From Streptomyces sp. MMG1533 (lineage in GTDB: Bacteria > Actinomycetota > Actinomycetes > Streptomycetales > Streptomycetaceae): a DNA stretch of 64,000 nucleotides. Under the pieces are notes generated by a model, which was not told where the DNA came from, did no database searches, and was given only the letters and a program-made list of their open reading frames with translations. The stretch spans positions 62,001-126,000 of the forward strand of contig NZ_LGDG01000122.1 of the NCBI RefSeq assembly GCF_001279775.1, given 5' to 3'. The translations under genes were made by a program, and so were the position numbers. Below are positions 1 through 10,359 of this stretch, one piece after another; the first letter of the stretch is position 1; the number at the start of each line of letters is the position of its first letter.

Positions 1-1
1 G

Positions 2-196
2 CTGATCCTCGCCGTCGCCCACGGCATCCGGGAACGCGGCGAGACCTCGTTCCTGCACACCGGCGCCGGCAACACCAATGCCATCCGGCTCTACGAGTCG
101 CTGGGCTTCCGCCTGCGCCGCACCACCGCCTTCATGGCGGCACGGTCGCCGGGCCGGCTGCCGGCGGATGATGTCACGGCCGTACCGGTGTCGTAG
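2..196 (+). CDS. GNAT-family N-acetyltransferase, C-terminal part (5' end outside window)
   Basis: Open from the window edge, 64 residues to TAG. The fragment carries the typical GNAT C-terminal motif: an HTGAGN stretch followed by NTNAIRLYESLGFR, where acetyl-CoA-binding GNATs have N-x-x-A-I-x-L-Y-E-x-x-G-F. Function would be acetyl transfer from acetyl-CoA to an amine, but the substrate-binding half lies outside the window, so no substrate can be named. It converges on the MarR gene, with 26 bases between the stops containing a short GGAGCC repeat. Confidence 0.75.
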   Translation: MILAVAHGIRERGETSFLHTGAGNTNAIRLYESLGFRLRRTTAFMAARSPGRLPADDVTAVPVS

Positions 197-222
197 CCGG
201 AGCCGGAGCCGGAGGACAGCGG

Positions 223-681
223 TCAGTCGTCCTCGGAGTCGGCCGCCGACCAGCCGTTGTACCGCACGAGATACCGGGCGAACCGCTCCAGGTCCTCCGT
301 CGGCCAGTCCTCGAGCCGCTCCCGGACTGCCGTGCGGCGCCGCTCGGTGACCTGGGCGAGGATGCTCAGGCCGGCCTCGGTGAGGTCCAGGACCTGGACG
401 CGGTGGTCCTCAGGGTCCTGGCGCCGCTCGACGAGCCCGGCGCGCTCCAGGGCGGCCACCTGACGGCTGACCGTGGACTTGTCGAGAGCGTAGTGCGCCG
501 CCAGGTCGGTGGCGCGACAGCCGCCGCTCTCCTCCAGGTGTCCGAGGAGGGTGTACGACACCAGCGACAGCTCCGGGTGCATGCGCCCGGCCGAGGCCCG
601 GGCCCGGCGGGCGAACGCCGTCATCTCGCGCTGGATGGTCTCCACGGCTGCGTCGCCGCCGGTCGTTGCGGATGCTTTCAC
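223..681 (-). CDS. MarR-family transcriptional regulator
   Basis: 152 residues from a GTG start preceded by a strong GGGAGG ribosome site; an upstream in-frame start would add 23 unlikely residues and lacks such a site. The winged helix-turn-helix lies at about residues 40-100: recognition helix around LDKSTVSRQVAALERAG (66-82), then the wing with DPEDHR (89-94), a signature of the MarR family. MarR proteins are usually dimeric repressors released by phenolic or oxidant ligands. A near-palindrome lies just upstream (703-717), so autoregulation is likely. The same GTTGCATAA half-site recurs before the flavin reductase gene at 7063. Confidence 0.9.
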   Translation of the reverse strand: MKASATTGGDAAVETIQREMTAFARRARASAGRMHPELSLVSYTLLGHLEESGGCRATDLAAHYALDKSTVSRQVAALERAGLVERRQDPEDHRVQVLDLTEAGLSILAQVTERRRTAVRERLEDWPTEDLERFARYLVRYNGWSAADSEDD

Positions 682-702
682 GGGACCTCCCTCGCGCCAC
701 TG

Positions 703-717
703 GTTGCATAATACAAC
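703..717. promoter_or_regulatory. Putative MarR operator upstream of the MarR gene
   Basis: GTTGCATAATACAAC, a near-palindrome (12 of 15 positions symmetrical) of the TTG-N7-CAA type common for MarR operators. It is AT-rich against a GC-rich background and lies 21 bases upstream of the MarR start codon. Binding is inferred. Confidence 0.5.
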
Positions 718-795
718 TCCGGATGGAGTCGGCCCTCGGCGACTGATCATTGGGGTAATGTGGCCGCGCTGTGTCCGTCGCGAACGACCGAGGAG

Positions 796-864
796 GTGAG
801 ACCCATTACCGCTGTGTCAGGTCGGGTGCTCTCTCCTCGTACCGTCGCGGATCACCGCCAGTAG
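796..864 (+). CDS. Upstream leader peptide (uORF) of the methyltransferase gene
   Basis: A short frame of 22 codons read from GTG at 796, ending in TAG at 862-864, 45 bases before the ATG of the PrmC-like gene. The peptide contains ITAVSGRVLSPRT. The best Shine-Dalgarno match, GGAGGTGA at 792-799, overlaps this GTG. The initiation codon may therefore be the in-frame ATT at about 805, at ideal spacing, or the GTG at about 814. A tiny ORF with a perfect ribosome site before a modification or resistance-type gene is the classical arrangement for ribosome-mediated attenuation in actinomycetes. That role is inferred. Confidence 0.55.
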   Translation: MRPITAVSGRVLSPRTVADHRQ

Positions 865-909
865 GCGGCCGCGAGAGCGCCCTTCGGCTCCCGAAAGGCC
901 CTCGGCTTC

Positions 910-1725
910 ATGCCTCCACTCTCTGCTGCCTCACCTTCCTCACCGCAGTCCTCGCCCTCGTCCCGTGACTCCGTCGTGGCCGCGCTGCGCGCCGCCGGCT
1001 GTGTCTTCGCCGAGGACGAGGCACGATTGATCCTGGCCGCCGCCCGCAACCCGGCCGAACTGGCCGCCATGGTCGACGGCCGTGTCCTGGGCCGTCCCCT
1101 CGAACTCGTCCTGGGCTGGGCCGAGTTCAGGGGCCTGCGCATCACCGTGGAACCCGGCGTCTTCGTACCCCGCCGCCGTACCGAGTTCCTCGTCGAACAG
1201 GCCCTCGCCCAAGTCCCCCACGCGTCCGTCGTGGTGGACCTGTGCTGTGGTTCGGGTGCCGTCGGCGCCGCCCTCGCCACCGCGCTCGGCCCCGTCGAAC
1301 TGCACGCCGCCGACATCGAACCGGCCGCGGTGCGCTGCGCCCGCCGCAACGTCGCCGCTGTCGGCGGTCACGTCCACGCGGGCGACCTGTTCGACGCTCT
1401 CCCCGGTGAACTGCGCGGCCGCGTCGACATTCTGGCGGCCAACGTGCCGTACGTCCCCACCGGCGAGGTCGCCCTCCTGCCCGCCGAGGCACGCGACCAC
1501 GAGCCGCTGGTCGCCCTCGACGGCGGCGCGGACGGCCTGGACGTCCTGCGCCGGGTCGCGGCCGAGGCGCCCCGCTGGCTCGCTCCCGGCGGCTGCCTCC
1601 TGGTCGAGACAAGTGAACGCCAGGCGTCGGCAGCCGTCGAGGCCTTCGTCGGCGGCGGACTGGAGACGCGCCTGGCCGTGTCCGAGGAGATGTACGCCAA
1701 CGTGGTGGTCGGCACCCGCCCGTAG
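910..1725 (+). CDS. PrmC/HemK-like protein N5-glutamine methyltransferase (putative)
   Basis: 271 residues. SAM-binding motif I VVDLCCGSGAVG at 108-119 and the catalytic-loop motif NVPY at 178-181, where PrmC has NPPY (one position changed from P to V). An N-terminal helical domain precedes the Rossmann fold, as in PrmC, which methylates the GGQ glutamine of release factors. Streptomycetes often carry this as a second, divergent PrmC-like protein, so the real substrate may differ. The ATG is poorly served by a ribosome site, and a leader peptide ends 45 bases upstream, suggesting translational or attenuation control. Confidence 0.8.
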   Translation: MPPLSAASPSSPQSSPSSRDSVVAALRAAGCVFAEDEARLILAAARNPAELAAMVDGRVLGRPLELVLGWAEFRGLRITVEPGVFVPRRRTEFLVEQALAQVPHASVVVDLCCGSGAVGAALATALGPVELHAADIEPAAVRCARRNVAAVGGHVHAGDLFDALPGELRGRVDILAANVPYVPTGEVALLPAEARDHEPLVALDGGADGLDVLRRVAAEAPRWLAPGGCLLVETSERQASAAVEAFVGGGLETRLAVSEEMYANVVVGTRP

Positions 1726-1787
1726 CGAGCCGTTGCGTGACCGTAGGGTTGTGGCGCCCCGCCGCGGTGGCTGCCGATCGGGGCGCT

Positions 1788-1823
1788 CGGCCGCTCTCAT
1801 GGCGTCGGCCGCTCTCATGGCGT
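1788..1823. repeat. 18-bp perfect tandem duplication
   Basis: The 18-mer CGGCCGCTCTCATGGCGT occurs twice head to tail (1788-1805, 1806-1823). A second short repeat, GTGCGGGGC-like units, follows at about 1862-1888. Both sit directly upstream of a truncated transporter gene, in sequence with no convincing gene. Confidence 0.9.
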
Positions 1824-1920
1824 GGGCCGACGTGCGGCGGATCGAAGGCGATGGCGAGGAGTGTGCGGGGCGTGCGGGGCGTGCGGGCGAGGCGGTCGCT
1901 GGGGAGACCATTCGGCGGCA

Positions 1921-2217
1921 GTGGAGTTCGGGCTGATCACCTGCAGTGGCGTCTTCAACCGGGTGCTCGCCACCTACCGGCTCGACCACACCCCGACCCA
2001 CCGCGTCGCCCGCACCCTGTCCGCGTGGTCGGTCACGGCAAAGCTCACCACCGCGGCCCTTACCGCCCTGTGGGGCCTGCTCGCCGCCCTCGTCGGAACC
2101 CGCTCCGCGATCGCGGCCGCCGGTCTCCTCCTGCTGGCGACTCCCCTGCTGCTCCCACGTCACGACCGGGCGGTTCGCCGACGGCACGAGCCGGAACCGG
2201 ACCCCAGCCGCACCTGA
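1921..2217 (+). pseudogene. MFS transporter remnant (C-terminal two membrane helices)
   Basis: About 98 residues to TGA beginning near GTG 1921. It reads as the end of an MFS drug-type exporter: a FNxVLATYRL segment, then VARTLSAWSVTAKLTTAALTALWG and a final helix ALLLLATPLLLP with a charged tail. Intact MFS proteins have about 400 residues and twelve helices, and nothing upstream supplies the rest. Its 5' flank is the repeat region 1788-1890. I infer loss of the first three quarters by deletion. Confidence 0.6.
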
Positions 2218-2227
2218 CACCCCCAGG

Positions 2228-4369
2228 TCAACCGGGCGTCTGCACCCGCGCGATGAGCAGCGCCACGTCGTCGGAGTTGTCGGGCTGGTGCAGGGTGCGC
2301 AGCAGGAGATCGCAGACCTCCTCCAGCGGGCGGTCGGGGCCGTCGAGCAGGGCCAGCAGGGCGTTCAGGCGCTCGTCGAGCGGGTGTTGCCGCGTCTCGA
2401 CGAGGCCGTCGGTGTAGAGCACCAGCCGGTCGCCGGGTACGAGGTCGATGGTGGTGGTGGAGAAGGCGACCCCGCCCACGCCCAGCGGTGCCCCGGTGGG
2501 CAGTTCGAGCAGCTCCGGCGGACGTCCCGTACGGAGCCGGGCGGGTGGCAGATGCCCGGCGTTGGCGATCCGGCACTGCCGCAGCGCCGGGTCGTGGACG
2601 ACGTACACACAGGTCGCGATCGACTGGTCCGGGCCGTCGGTGATCCGGTCGAGGTGCTCCAGGAGCTGGGCCGGGTCGAGGTCGAGGGAGGCCAGGGTGT
2701 TCGTCGCGGTGCGCAGCCGGCCCATGGTCGCCGCCGCGTTGAGCCCGCTGCCCATCACGTCGCCCACCACGAGCGCGGTCTTGCCGCCGTCCAGTGGGAT
2801 CACGTCGAACCAGTCGCCCCCGACCTCGGCGGTGGCCCCCGCGGGCTGGTAGCGGGAGGCGACCTCCAGGCCGCCCGTCATGGTCGGGTGGCTGGGCAGC
2901 AGGCTGCGCTGGAGGGTGAGGGCGGTCTCGCGGGCGTTCTGGTACCAGCGCGCGTTGTCGATCTGCACGGCAGCGCGGGACGCCAGCTCACGGGCGAGCA
3001 GCAGGTCGTCCTCGGTGAACGGCAGCGGATTGCGGGTGCGTTTGAGATCGAGGGCGCCGAGCACCTCGCCGCGTGCGATCAGCGGTACCGCCAGATAGGA
3101 GTGCACGCCTGCCCGGGCCAGCAGCTCGACCGCCTCGGGGGAGCGGGCGATGCGGGGCAGGTCCCCGGCCTCGACCTGCGCGACCAGGATCGGTTGTCCG
3201 GTGCGTACGCACTCGGTGACCAGGCGGTCGGGAGCGTACCGGGCCACCTCTCCGGGCGGGTCGGCCGCGCGCAGGGCGTCCGGGGCGCGGTCCGCCTCGA
3301 CGGCCAGGGCACGGATGACGGCCGCCTCCGCGGGGCCGAGGGTGCTGGGTCGGCCCTGCACCACCGCCTCCAGCAGATCCACCGCCGCGATGTCGGCGAC
3401 CTCGGGCACCGCGACCTCGGCCAGCTCCCGGGCGGTGCTGTCCAGGTCCAGGGTGGTGCCGATCCGGGCGGAGGCGTCGGCGACGAGGGCCAGGCGGCGC
3501 CGTGCGGCCTCGGCCGCGACGGCCGCTCGGTGCTGCTCGGTGACGTCCACGACCGAGCCGGCCACGCCCAGCACGGTGCCGTTGGCGTCCTCCAGCCGGT
3601 AGAGCGAGATCGACCAGGCGTGCTCCTCGTCCGGATCGGCCGGGGTCCGGCCCACGGCCTCCTGGTCGACCAGCGGCTGTCCGGTGTCCAGCACCAGACG
3701 GGCCGCGGACTCGAGGGCCTCGGCGCCCACGTCCGGCAGGACCTCGCCGATCGTGCGTCCGACGTGTTCCTCGGCCGGAATGCCGTTGAGCCGCTCCATT
3801 GCCGGATTGACGGAGACGTACCGCAGGTCGGTGTCGAGGACGGCGAGCCCGATCGGGGACTGCGCGACCATCCGCGTCGACAGCGCCACGTCCCGCTCCA
3901 GCCGTCGTACGGTCGACTGGTCGGCGGCGAGGCCCAGCGCGTAGACGTCGCCCCGGTCGTCCAGGAGCCGCATGTTGCGGAACTCCACCAGCTTCGTACT
4001 GCCGTCCTTGTGTCTGACGGGGAACGCGCCGGCCCAGCCCTGACCGGTCTCCATGACGTCGGCGAACAGCTTGACCACCAGGTCGACATGCTGCTCGTGG
4101 ATCATCAGGTGCGCCGCGTACTGCCCGAGCGCCTCCCGTGCCGGGTAGCCGAACAGTTCCTCGGCCTGCGGGCTCCACAGCACGATGCGTCCTTCGGTGT
4201 CCAGGACGATCGAAGCCACTCCGAGCACGTCGAGGAGCCCGCTCGGCTGTACCGGTCCACGCACCGGCCCGTCAGCGGGGCCGTCGGCCCGTACCTGCTG
4301 CTCGCCGTCCTCGGTCAACGGACACTCCCGGCTGCTCTCATTGCACGCACCGCCCTCGGCCGTCTTCAC
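2228..4369 (-). CDS. PAS-PAS-GAF-PP2C protein phosphatase (SpoIIE/RsbU type)
   Basis: 713 residues. Domains: PAS at about 45-155 (VASIVLDTEGRIVLWSPQAEELFGY), second PAS 165-280, GAF 300-475, and a SpoIIE-type PP2C phosphatase 500-713. Metal-binding motifs are intact: GGDWFDV (518-523), GDVMGSG (536-542), TDGLVE (653-658) and DNSDDVAL (697-704). Such proteins dephosphorylate anti-sigma factor antagonists and so activate alternative sigma factors in response to signals sensed by PAS/GAF. No partner kinase or STAS protein is adjacent. No transmembrane segment is evident, so it is probably cytoplasmic. Confidence 0.93.
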   Translation of the reverse strand: MKTAEGGACNESSRECPLTEDGEQQVRADGPADGPVRGPVQPSGLLDVLGVASIVLDTEGRIVLWSPQAEELFGYPAREALGQYAAHLMIHEQHVDLVVKLFADVMETGQGWAGAFPVRHKDGSTKLVEFRNMRLLDDRGDVYALGLAADQSTVRRLERDVALSTRMVAQSPIGLAVLDTDLRYVSVNPAMERLNGIPAEEHVGRTIGEVLPDVGAEALESAARLVLDTGQPLVDQEAVGRTPADPDEEHAWSISLYRLEDANGTVLGVAGSVVDVTEQHRAAVAAEAARRRLALVADASARIGTTLDLDSTARELAEVAVPEVADIAAVDLLEAVVQGRPSTLGPAEAAVIRALAVEADRAPDALRAADPPGEVARYAPDRLVTECVRTGQPILVAQVEAGDLPRIARSPEAVELLARAGVHSYLAVPLIARGEVLGALDLKRTRNPLPFTEDDLLLARELASRAAVQIDNARWYQNARETALTLQRSLLPSHPTMTGGLEVASRYQPAGATAEVGGDWFDVIPLDGGKTALVVGDVMGSGLNAAATMGRLRTATNTLASLDLDPAQLLEHLDRITDGPDQSIATCVYVVHDPALRQCRIANAGHLPPARLRTGRPPELLELPTGAPLGVGGVAFSTTTIDLVPGDRLVLYTDGLVETRQHPLDERLNALLALLDGPDRPLEEVCDLLLRTLHQPDNSDDVALLIARVQTPG

Positions 4370-4443
4370 GACACGCCGTTCCCCCGTGCCGACTCCCCTG
4401 TTCTATCGCGTCCGGCCCTCTTTGCGACGTCACCGGCGGCTTC

Positions 4444-4494
4444 TTCCACCATCCCTCAACACGGCGCCGCTTCCACCATCCCTCAACACGGCGC
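4444..4494. repeat. 24-bp tandem duplication (27-bp period)
   Basis: Two identical 24-base copies (4444-4467 and 4471-4494) beginning TTCCACCATCCCTCAACACG, separated by CGC. They lie between the phosphatase start and the secreted protein gene, and could influence the divergent promoters. Confidence 0.9.
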
Positions 4495-4626
4495 TACGCG
4501 TCGGCGAAGCCGCGGCGCCGCACCGTGACCGAGCCGACGCGCCGCGTTCTCGATTTGGTCTGTACATGACGATCTGAACGGGCCACACTGTCCGCCGAGT
4601 ACGCCCACCCCCCGAGGAGCCCTTCC

Positions 4627-5502
4627 ATGCCCCTGCGTGCCCGGCAACGTTGTCACACGGTCCTCGCCGCCGCCGTCGCCCTCACCGCCGCCACCCTGCT
4701 GGCCACCGCCCCGCCCGCCTCCGCCGCCGACACCTGGACCGAGGCGGGCTCCGACCGGGCCGACCCGCTGACCGAGAGCCAGGGCCTCACCTCGGTCGAG
4801 GTACCCGCCGGGGCCGCCAACCGGTACACGGGGATCGGCACCATCCCCGTCGACCTGAGCGGCCGTGGCTGGAACCACGTGGGTGACCCCGACGCCTCGT
4901 ACGACGGCCACTACATCGAGCCCTACCAGCGGGACTCCGGTACCACGAAGATGTTCCGCGTGCAGTCGCCGGGCGGGACCTGGTCGGAGTACGTCCACAC
5001 GCTGAGCTCCGGGGAGGTGCTGAACAACTCCTGGGTCGCCGTCTCGCCCGGCGGCCAGTGGATGCTGGCGGGGGAGTACGGCACCATGAGCCGGCTGCTG
5101 GTCTTCCCCACGCCGGGCGTCAATGCGAGCACCTCGCCCGCGGCGAACCTTCCGCAGGCGTCCACCGTCCGCCTCGACCACGCCGTACGCGACGTACAGG
5201 GCTGCGACTTCCTCAGCGCCACCCAGCTGCTCTGTTCCTCCGACGACCCCGCGGGCACGCTCTTCGGCATCACCAAGCCGCTGCTCCAGATCGACCTCTC
5301 CGCGGAACCGAACGGCACCTCCGACGTCACCGGCCACGTCACCGCCCTGCGCCAGCTGCCCCTGCGCAGCTCCTGTTCGGGCACGTTCGAGGCGGAGGGC
5401 ATCGACTACGACCGCCGTACCGGCACCCTGCGCGTGATCGTCGTGTCACCGGGATTCTGCGTCCTGACGGACAGCAAGACGTACCGCCTCACGCGCGGCT
5501 GA
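4627..5502 (+). CDS. Secreted protein of unknown function
   Basis: 291 residues with a clear Sec signal peptide: positively charged start (residues 1-9), hydrophobic core rich in Ala and Leu (12-28), and AxA-type cleavage after PPASAA near 35. The mature part is soluble and rich in Asp, Gly, Ser and Thr. It has three or four cysteines (near GCDF, LLCSS, RSSC and GFC) that could form disulfides. I recognise no catalytic motif. A GAGGAG ribosome site stands before the ATG and a strong hairpin follows the stop, so it is probably a single-gene transcript. Confidence 0.8.
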   Translation: MPLRARQRCHTVLAAAVALTAATLLATAPPASAADTWTEAGSDRADPLTESQGLTSVEVPAGAANRYTGIGTIPVDLSGRGWNHVGDPDASYDGHYIEPYQRDSGTTKMFRVQSPGGTWSEYVHTLSSGEVLNNSWVAVSPGGQWMLAGEYGTMSRLLVFPTPGVNASTSPAANLPQASTVRLDHAVRDVQGCDFLSATQLLCSSDDPAGTLFGITKPLLQIDLSAEPNGTSDVTGHVTALRQLPLRSSCSGTFEAEGIDYDRRTGTLRVIVVSPGFCVLTDSKTYRLTRG

Positions 5503-5524
5503 CCGCGCCGACCGAGGAACTGCG

Positions 5525-5551
5525 CCTTCGCCGGTAGTGCTCCGGCGAAGG
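5525..5551. terminator. Rho-independent-type terminator after the secreted protein gene
   Basis: CCTTCGCCGG and CCGGCGAAGG form a perfect 10-bp stem with a 7-base loop, followed by TGGTGCTTTTCT. It lies 23 bases after the TGA. Confidence 0.8.
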
Positions 5552-5633
5552 TGGTGCTTTTCTGGGGGTGGGGTGCGGTACCGCAGGGTTTGCCCCACGG
5601 CACCGCAGCGCGGCCACGAGAGGAGCGATCACG

Positions 5634-5999
5634 ATGGACAGCGAGCGACCGCACCCGGAATCCGTCTCCGTGGAACTGAGCGGCAGCAAGGAGGACGCCC
5701 GGATCGTGTTCGACACCCTCTGCGCGTGCTTCGGGTCCGACCGGTGCGCGGACGACGTACCCCGGGACTACCACGAGGTACGTCCGACCGTGTGGCTCGG
5801 CACCTTCGATGTGGCCGACGTGCACGAGGGCTGCCCGCCCGTCAGCCTCGGAGCGTCCGTCATGGCCGACGTGCAGGGTGGCTACTGGGCCGTCGACCGG
5901 TTCCGCACGACCCTCCACTCCCACTTCACCGTGCATGACCTCGCCACGGTCTCCGGCGACCAGGAGAGGGAGCTGCACGTGCGGCTGGAGAGCCACTGA
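5634..5999 (+). CDS. Conserved hypothetical protein, 121 aa
   Basis: ATG at 5634 follows an AGAGGAG ribosome site; the frame is open upstream but has no comparable start. Small, acidic, no membrane segment or signal. It contains a stretch DVADVHEGCPPVSLG and three cysteines in its first half. The amino end (SVSVELSGSKEDARIVFDTL) resembles small alpha/beta proteins, but I do not recognise a family. It converges on the SDR gene, with 9 bases between stops. Confidence 0.65.
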   Translation: MDSERPHPESVSVELSGSKEDARIVFDTLCACFGSDRCADDVPRDYHEVRPTVWLGTFDVADVHEGCPPVSLGASVMADVQGGYWAVDRFRTTLHSHFTVHDLATVSGDQERELHVRLESH

Positions 6000-6008
6000 T
6001 CCAGCGGA

Positions 6009-6791
6009 TCAGCCCTGCTCGACGGGTACGACCACCAGCTCGGCGACATTGACGTGGGCGGGCGCCGCGACCGCGAAGGCGATGGCGTCGGCGATGTCGC
6101 CGGCGGCCAGTGGGCGCAGTCCGGCCCGCATCCGGGCCAGGCTGTCGCGCATGCCGGTGTCCTGCATGTCCGCGCCCAGTTCGGTGCTGGTGACGCCGGG
6201 CTCGACGTTCTTCACGCGGACTCCGCGCGGGCCCAGCTCCGCCCGCAGGTTGCGGGTCAGGTGGGCCACGGCCGCCTTGGTGGCGCTGTAGACGGCCCAG
6301 CCGGGGTAGAGGACGTGACCGGCCACCGAGCCGACGTGGACGAGGTCCGCGGGGCCACCGCGGGCGGCCGCGGCCAGGAGGTCGTCGGTGAACGCGCGGG
6401 ACGTGTTCAGCAGGCCGCGCAGGTTGATGTCGATCATGCGGTCCCATTCGTCTCGGGCAGCCTGCTCGAAGGGGGCGCCGAGCATGGCTCCGGCGTTCGC
6501 CACGACGAGGTCGACGGGGCCGAGTTCCCCGGCGACGGCCAGGGCGGCCCCGGTGACGGCCGCGGCATCGGTCAGGTCGACGGCCAGGGGCAGGACGGTT
6601 TCTGAGGTCGTACGGCCCAGTTCGTCGGCCAGCGTCTTGAGGCGGTCCTCGCGGCGGCCCAGCAGGGCGACGCTCGCTCCGTCGGCGGACAGACGCCGGG
6701 CAGTGGCCGCGCCGATCCCGCCGGAGGCGCCGGTGACCACCGCCACCCGGCCGTCGAGGGGGTGTACGTGTTTCGGTGAGGTGTGTGTCAT
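6009..6791 (-). CDS. Short-chain dehydrogenase/reductase (classical SDR)
   Basis: 260 residues from the ATG preceded by GGTGGA. NAD(P)-binding TGASGGIGAA near residues 16-25, NAG motif (VVANAGAM), and the catalytic YSATK tetrad piece all present. The arginine after the first basic strand (LLGRREDR) suggests NADP preference (inference). It reduces or oxidises a carbonyl/alcohol of unknown identity. It is divergent from the FadH-like gene across 271 bases containing a strong palindrome (6988-7007), so the two may share control. Confidence 0.9.
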   Translation of the reverse strand: MTHTSPKHVHPLDGRVAVVTGASGGIGAATARRLSADGASVALLGRREDRLKTLADELGRTTSETVLPLAVDLTDAAAVTGAALAVAGELGPVDLVVANAGAMLGAPFEQAARDEWDRMIDINLRGLLNTSRAFTDDLLAAAARGGPADLVHVGSVAGHVLYPGWAVYSATKAAVAHLTRNLRAELGPRGVRVKNVEPGVTSTELGADMQDTGMRDSLARMRAGLRPLAAGDIADAIAFAVAAPAHVNVAELVVVPVEQG

Positions 6792-6987
6792 GCCGTCCAC
6801 CGTGCGGCCGGCTCCGGTGAACGACCAGGCCGTGGCGCCCCGAGGAGAGCGGGTCATAGGAGTGCCACGGTCACCTGTCGCCACCGCCCGGCTCGACATC
6901 CGAGGGACACGTCCGGCACCTGGCGGCACGTCACCCTGAGTGCGCACGTCCCCGCCGCACGACGTGGCTCGCATCACTCCGCTCTGG

Positions 6988-9078
<2,091 letters not shown>

Positions 9079-9095
9079 GGGCCGTGTGACGGCCT
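9079..9095. terminator. Short hairpin after the dienoyl-CoA reductase gene
   Basis: GGCCGT-GTG-ACGGCC (6-bp stem, 3-base loop) directly after the TAA, before padR. Too short to be certain as a terminator. Confidence 0.4.
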
Positions 9096-9110
9096 CCCTA
9101 GGATGACCCC

Positions 9111-9659
9111 ATGTCACTCCCGCACGCGATCCTCACCGCCCTGCTCGAGAAGCCGTCGTCGGGCCTCGACCTGACCCGCAGGTTCGACAGGTCGATCGGC
9201 TACTTCTGGTCGGCGACGCATCAGCAGATCTATCGCGAGCTGGGAAAACTGGAGGCCGAGGGGCACATCCGCGCGCTGCCCGCCGAGCAGCCGGCGCGCG
9301 GGCAGAAGAAGAGCTACGAGGTCCTGCCCGCGGGCCGCGCCGAACTCCGGCGGTGGACGGCCGCGGCGCAGGACCCCAAGCCGCACCGCGATGCGCTCCT
9401 CCTGCGCCTGCGGGCCGCCGCCGTCGTCGGCACCGCGGGCCTGGAGGCCGACCTGCGCCGCCATCTCGACCTGCACCGCCTGCAGTTGGCGGAGTACGAG
9501 GAGATCGAGAAGCGCGACTTCCCGCCCGGCAACGACAGCGCGCAGGCCAGGCTGCAGCACCTGGTCCTGCGCGCGGGCATCGAACTGGAGACCTTCTGGA
9601 CGCAGTGGCTCACCGAGGCCCTGGCGGAGCTGCCCGTTCCCGAAGAAGGGCTGGGCTAG
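9111..9659 (+). CDS. PadR-family transcriptional regulator
   Basis: 182 residues. The N-terminal winged helix begins SLPHAILTALLEKPSSGLDL, then FWSATHQQIYRELGKLEAEG, the recognition region typical of PadR (residues about 35-55). The C-terminal part (about 95-175) is helical and rich in charged residues, as in PadR subfamily-s1/Vir-like dimerisation domains. It is likely to regulate neighbouring redox or phenolic-acid stress genes; the upstream reductase is only 32 bases away. Its stop overlaps the stop of the convergent secreted-protein gene by four bases. Confidence 0.9.
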   Translation: MSLPHAILTALLEKPSSGLDLTRRFDRSIGYFWSATHQQIYRELGKLEAEGHIRALPAEQPARGQKKSYEVLPAGRAELRRWTAAAQDPKPHRDALLLRLRAAAVVGTAGLEADLRRHLDLHRLQLAEYEEIEKRDFPPGNDSAQARLQHLVLRAGIELETFWTQWLTEALAELPVPEEGLG

Positions 9660-10189
9660 AGCCGGTAGGGCTTCGAGCGGCGGCGCAGGAACCAGGCTGT
9701 GGCCAGGGCGCCCGCTCCCACCAGGCCCCCGCCGGCCGCCAGCGTGAGAGTGCCGTAGTCCTTCGTGGCACCGCCGATTCCGCCCATGACACCGCGTGAC
9801 GGCGAGGCCGTGGCGGAGATCGTGGGAGTGGACACGGGGGTCACGATGACCGACTGGGTGCCCGCGGTGCTGTTGTCCGCGCACCGGACGATGACGGTGT
9901 AGGTACCCGCGCTCACGCTCGACCAGGCCGCCGACTGAAGGGTGCTCGTCCCCGACAGCGCCACCTGGCGGCCCTGGGAGAAGCTGGCCTGGCTGCTGTT
10001 GAGGAGCGAGGCGGTGCCCCAGCTGCCGTTGACCTGCGTACAGGCGCTGGTCGTGACGGAGACCGTGGACCCGGTGGTGCTCACGGAGATCCCCGAAACG
10101 GCGGCGGCCGGCGTGGCGGTCAGGGCGAGCGGCAGCGCGGCGGCCGCCACGGTCAGGCCGGAGCGGAGGAGTAGTTGAGTAGTGTGCAT
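9656..10189 (-). CDS. Secreted protein with C-terminal membrane anchor
   Basis: 177 residues. Signal peptide at 1-30 (hydrophobic Leu/Ala core, ATPAAA cleavage). The middle is a Ser/Thr-rich beta-type domain with a cysteine pair. Then comes a flexible Pro/Ser/Thr linker, a final helix LVGAGALATAWFL and basic RRRSKPYRL tail that would keep the protein in the membrane. No LPxTG-like motif is present, so it is not an obvious sortase substrate. The ATG at 10189 is preferred over a GTG seven codons earlier because GGAGGA stands ahead of it. Role unknown. Confidence 0.75.
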   Translation of the reverse strand: MHTTQLLLRSGLTVAAAALPLALTATPAAAVSGISVSTTGSTVSVTTSACTQVNGSWGTASLLNSSQASFSQGRQVALSGTSTLQSAAWSSVSAGTYTVIVRCADNSTAGTQSVIVTPVSTPTISATASPSRGVMGGIGGATKDYGTLTLAAGGGLVGAGALATAWFLRRRSKPYRL

Positions 10190-10359
10190 GGACCTGTCCT
10201 CCGGCGGCACGGTCGGCGGTACATCCCTTGCGCCGCCGAGGGTCGGGGAAGGCCCGTGCTGCCCTCAGGGGAAGCCAACGTGCACCTGGCCCGGTCCGCA
10301 TGCGGAGGGCGCCCGGGCAGGTGACGGCTTCCATCGTCCGGGGGAACCGGGAGCGGCCG

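Noticed and set aside
1946..4528. 860-codon plus-strand frame across the phosphatase
   Set aside because: Antisense to the PAS-GAF-PP2C gene, whose domains are clear. The product has no recognisable motif and low complexity.
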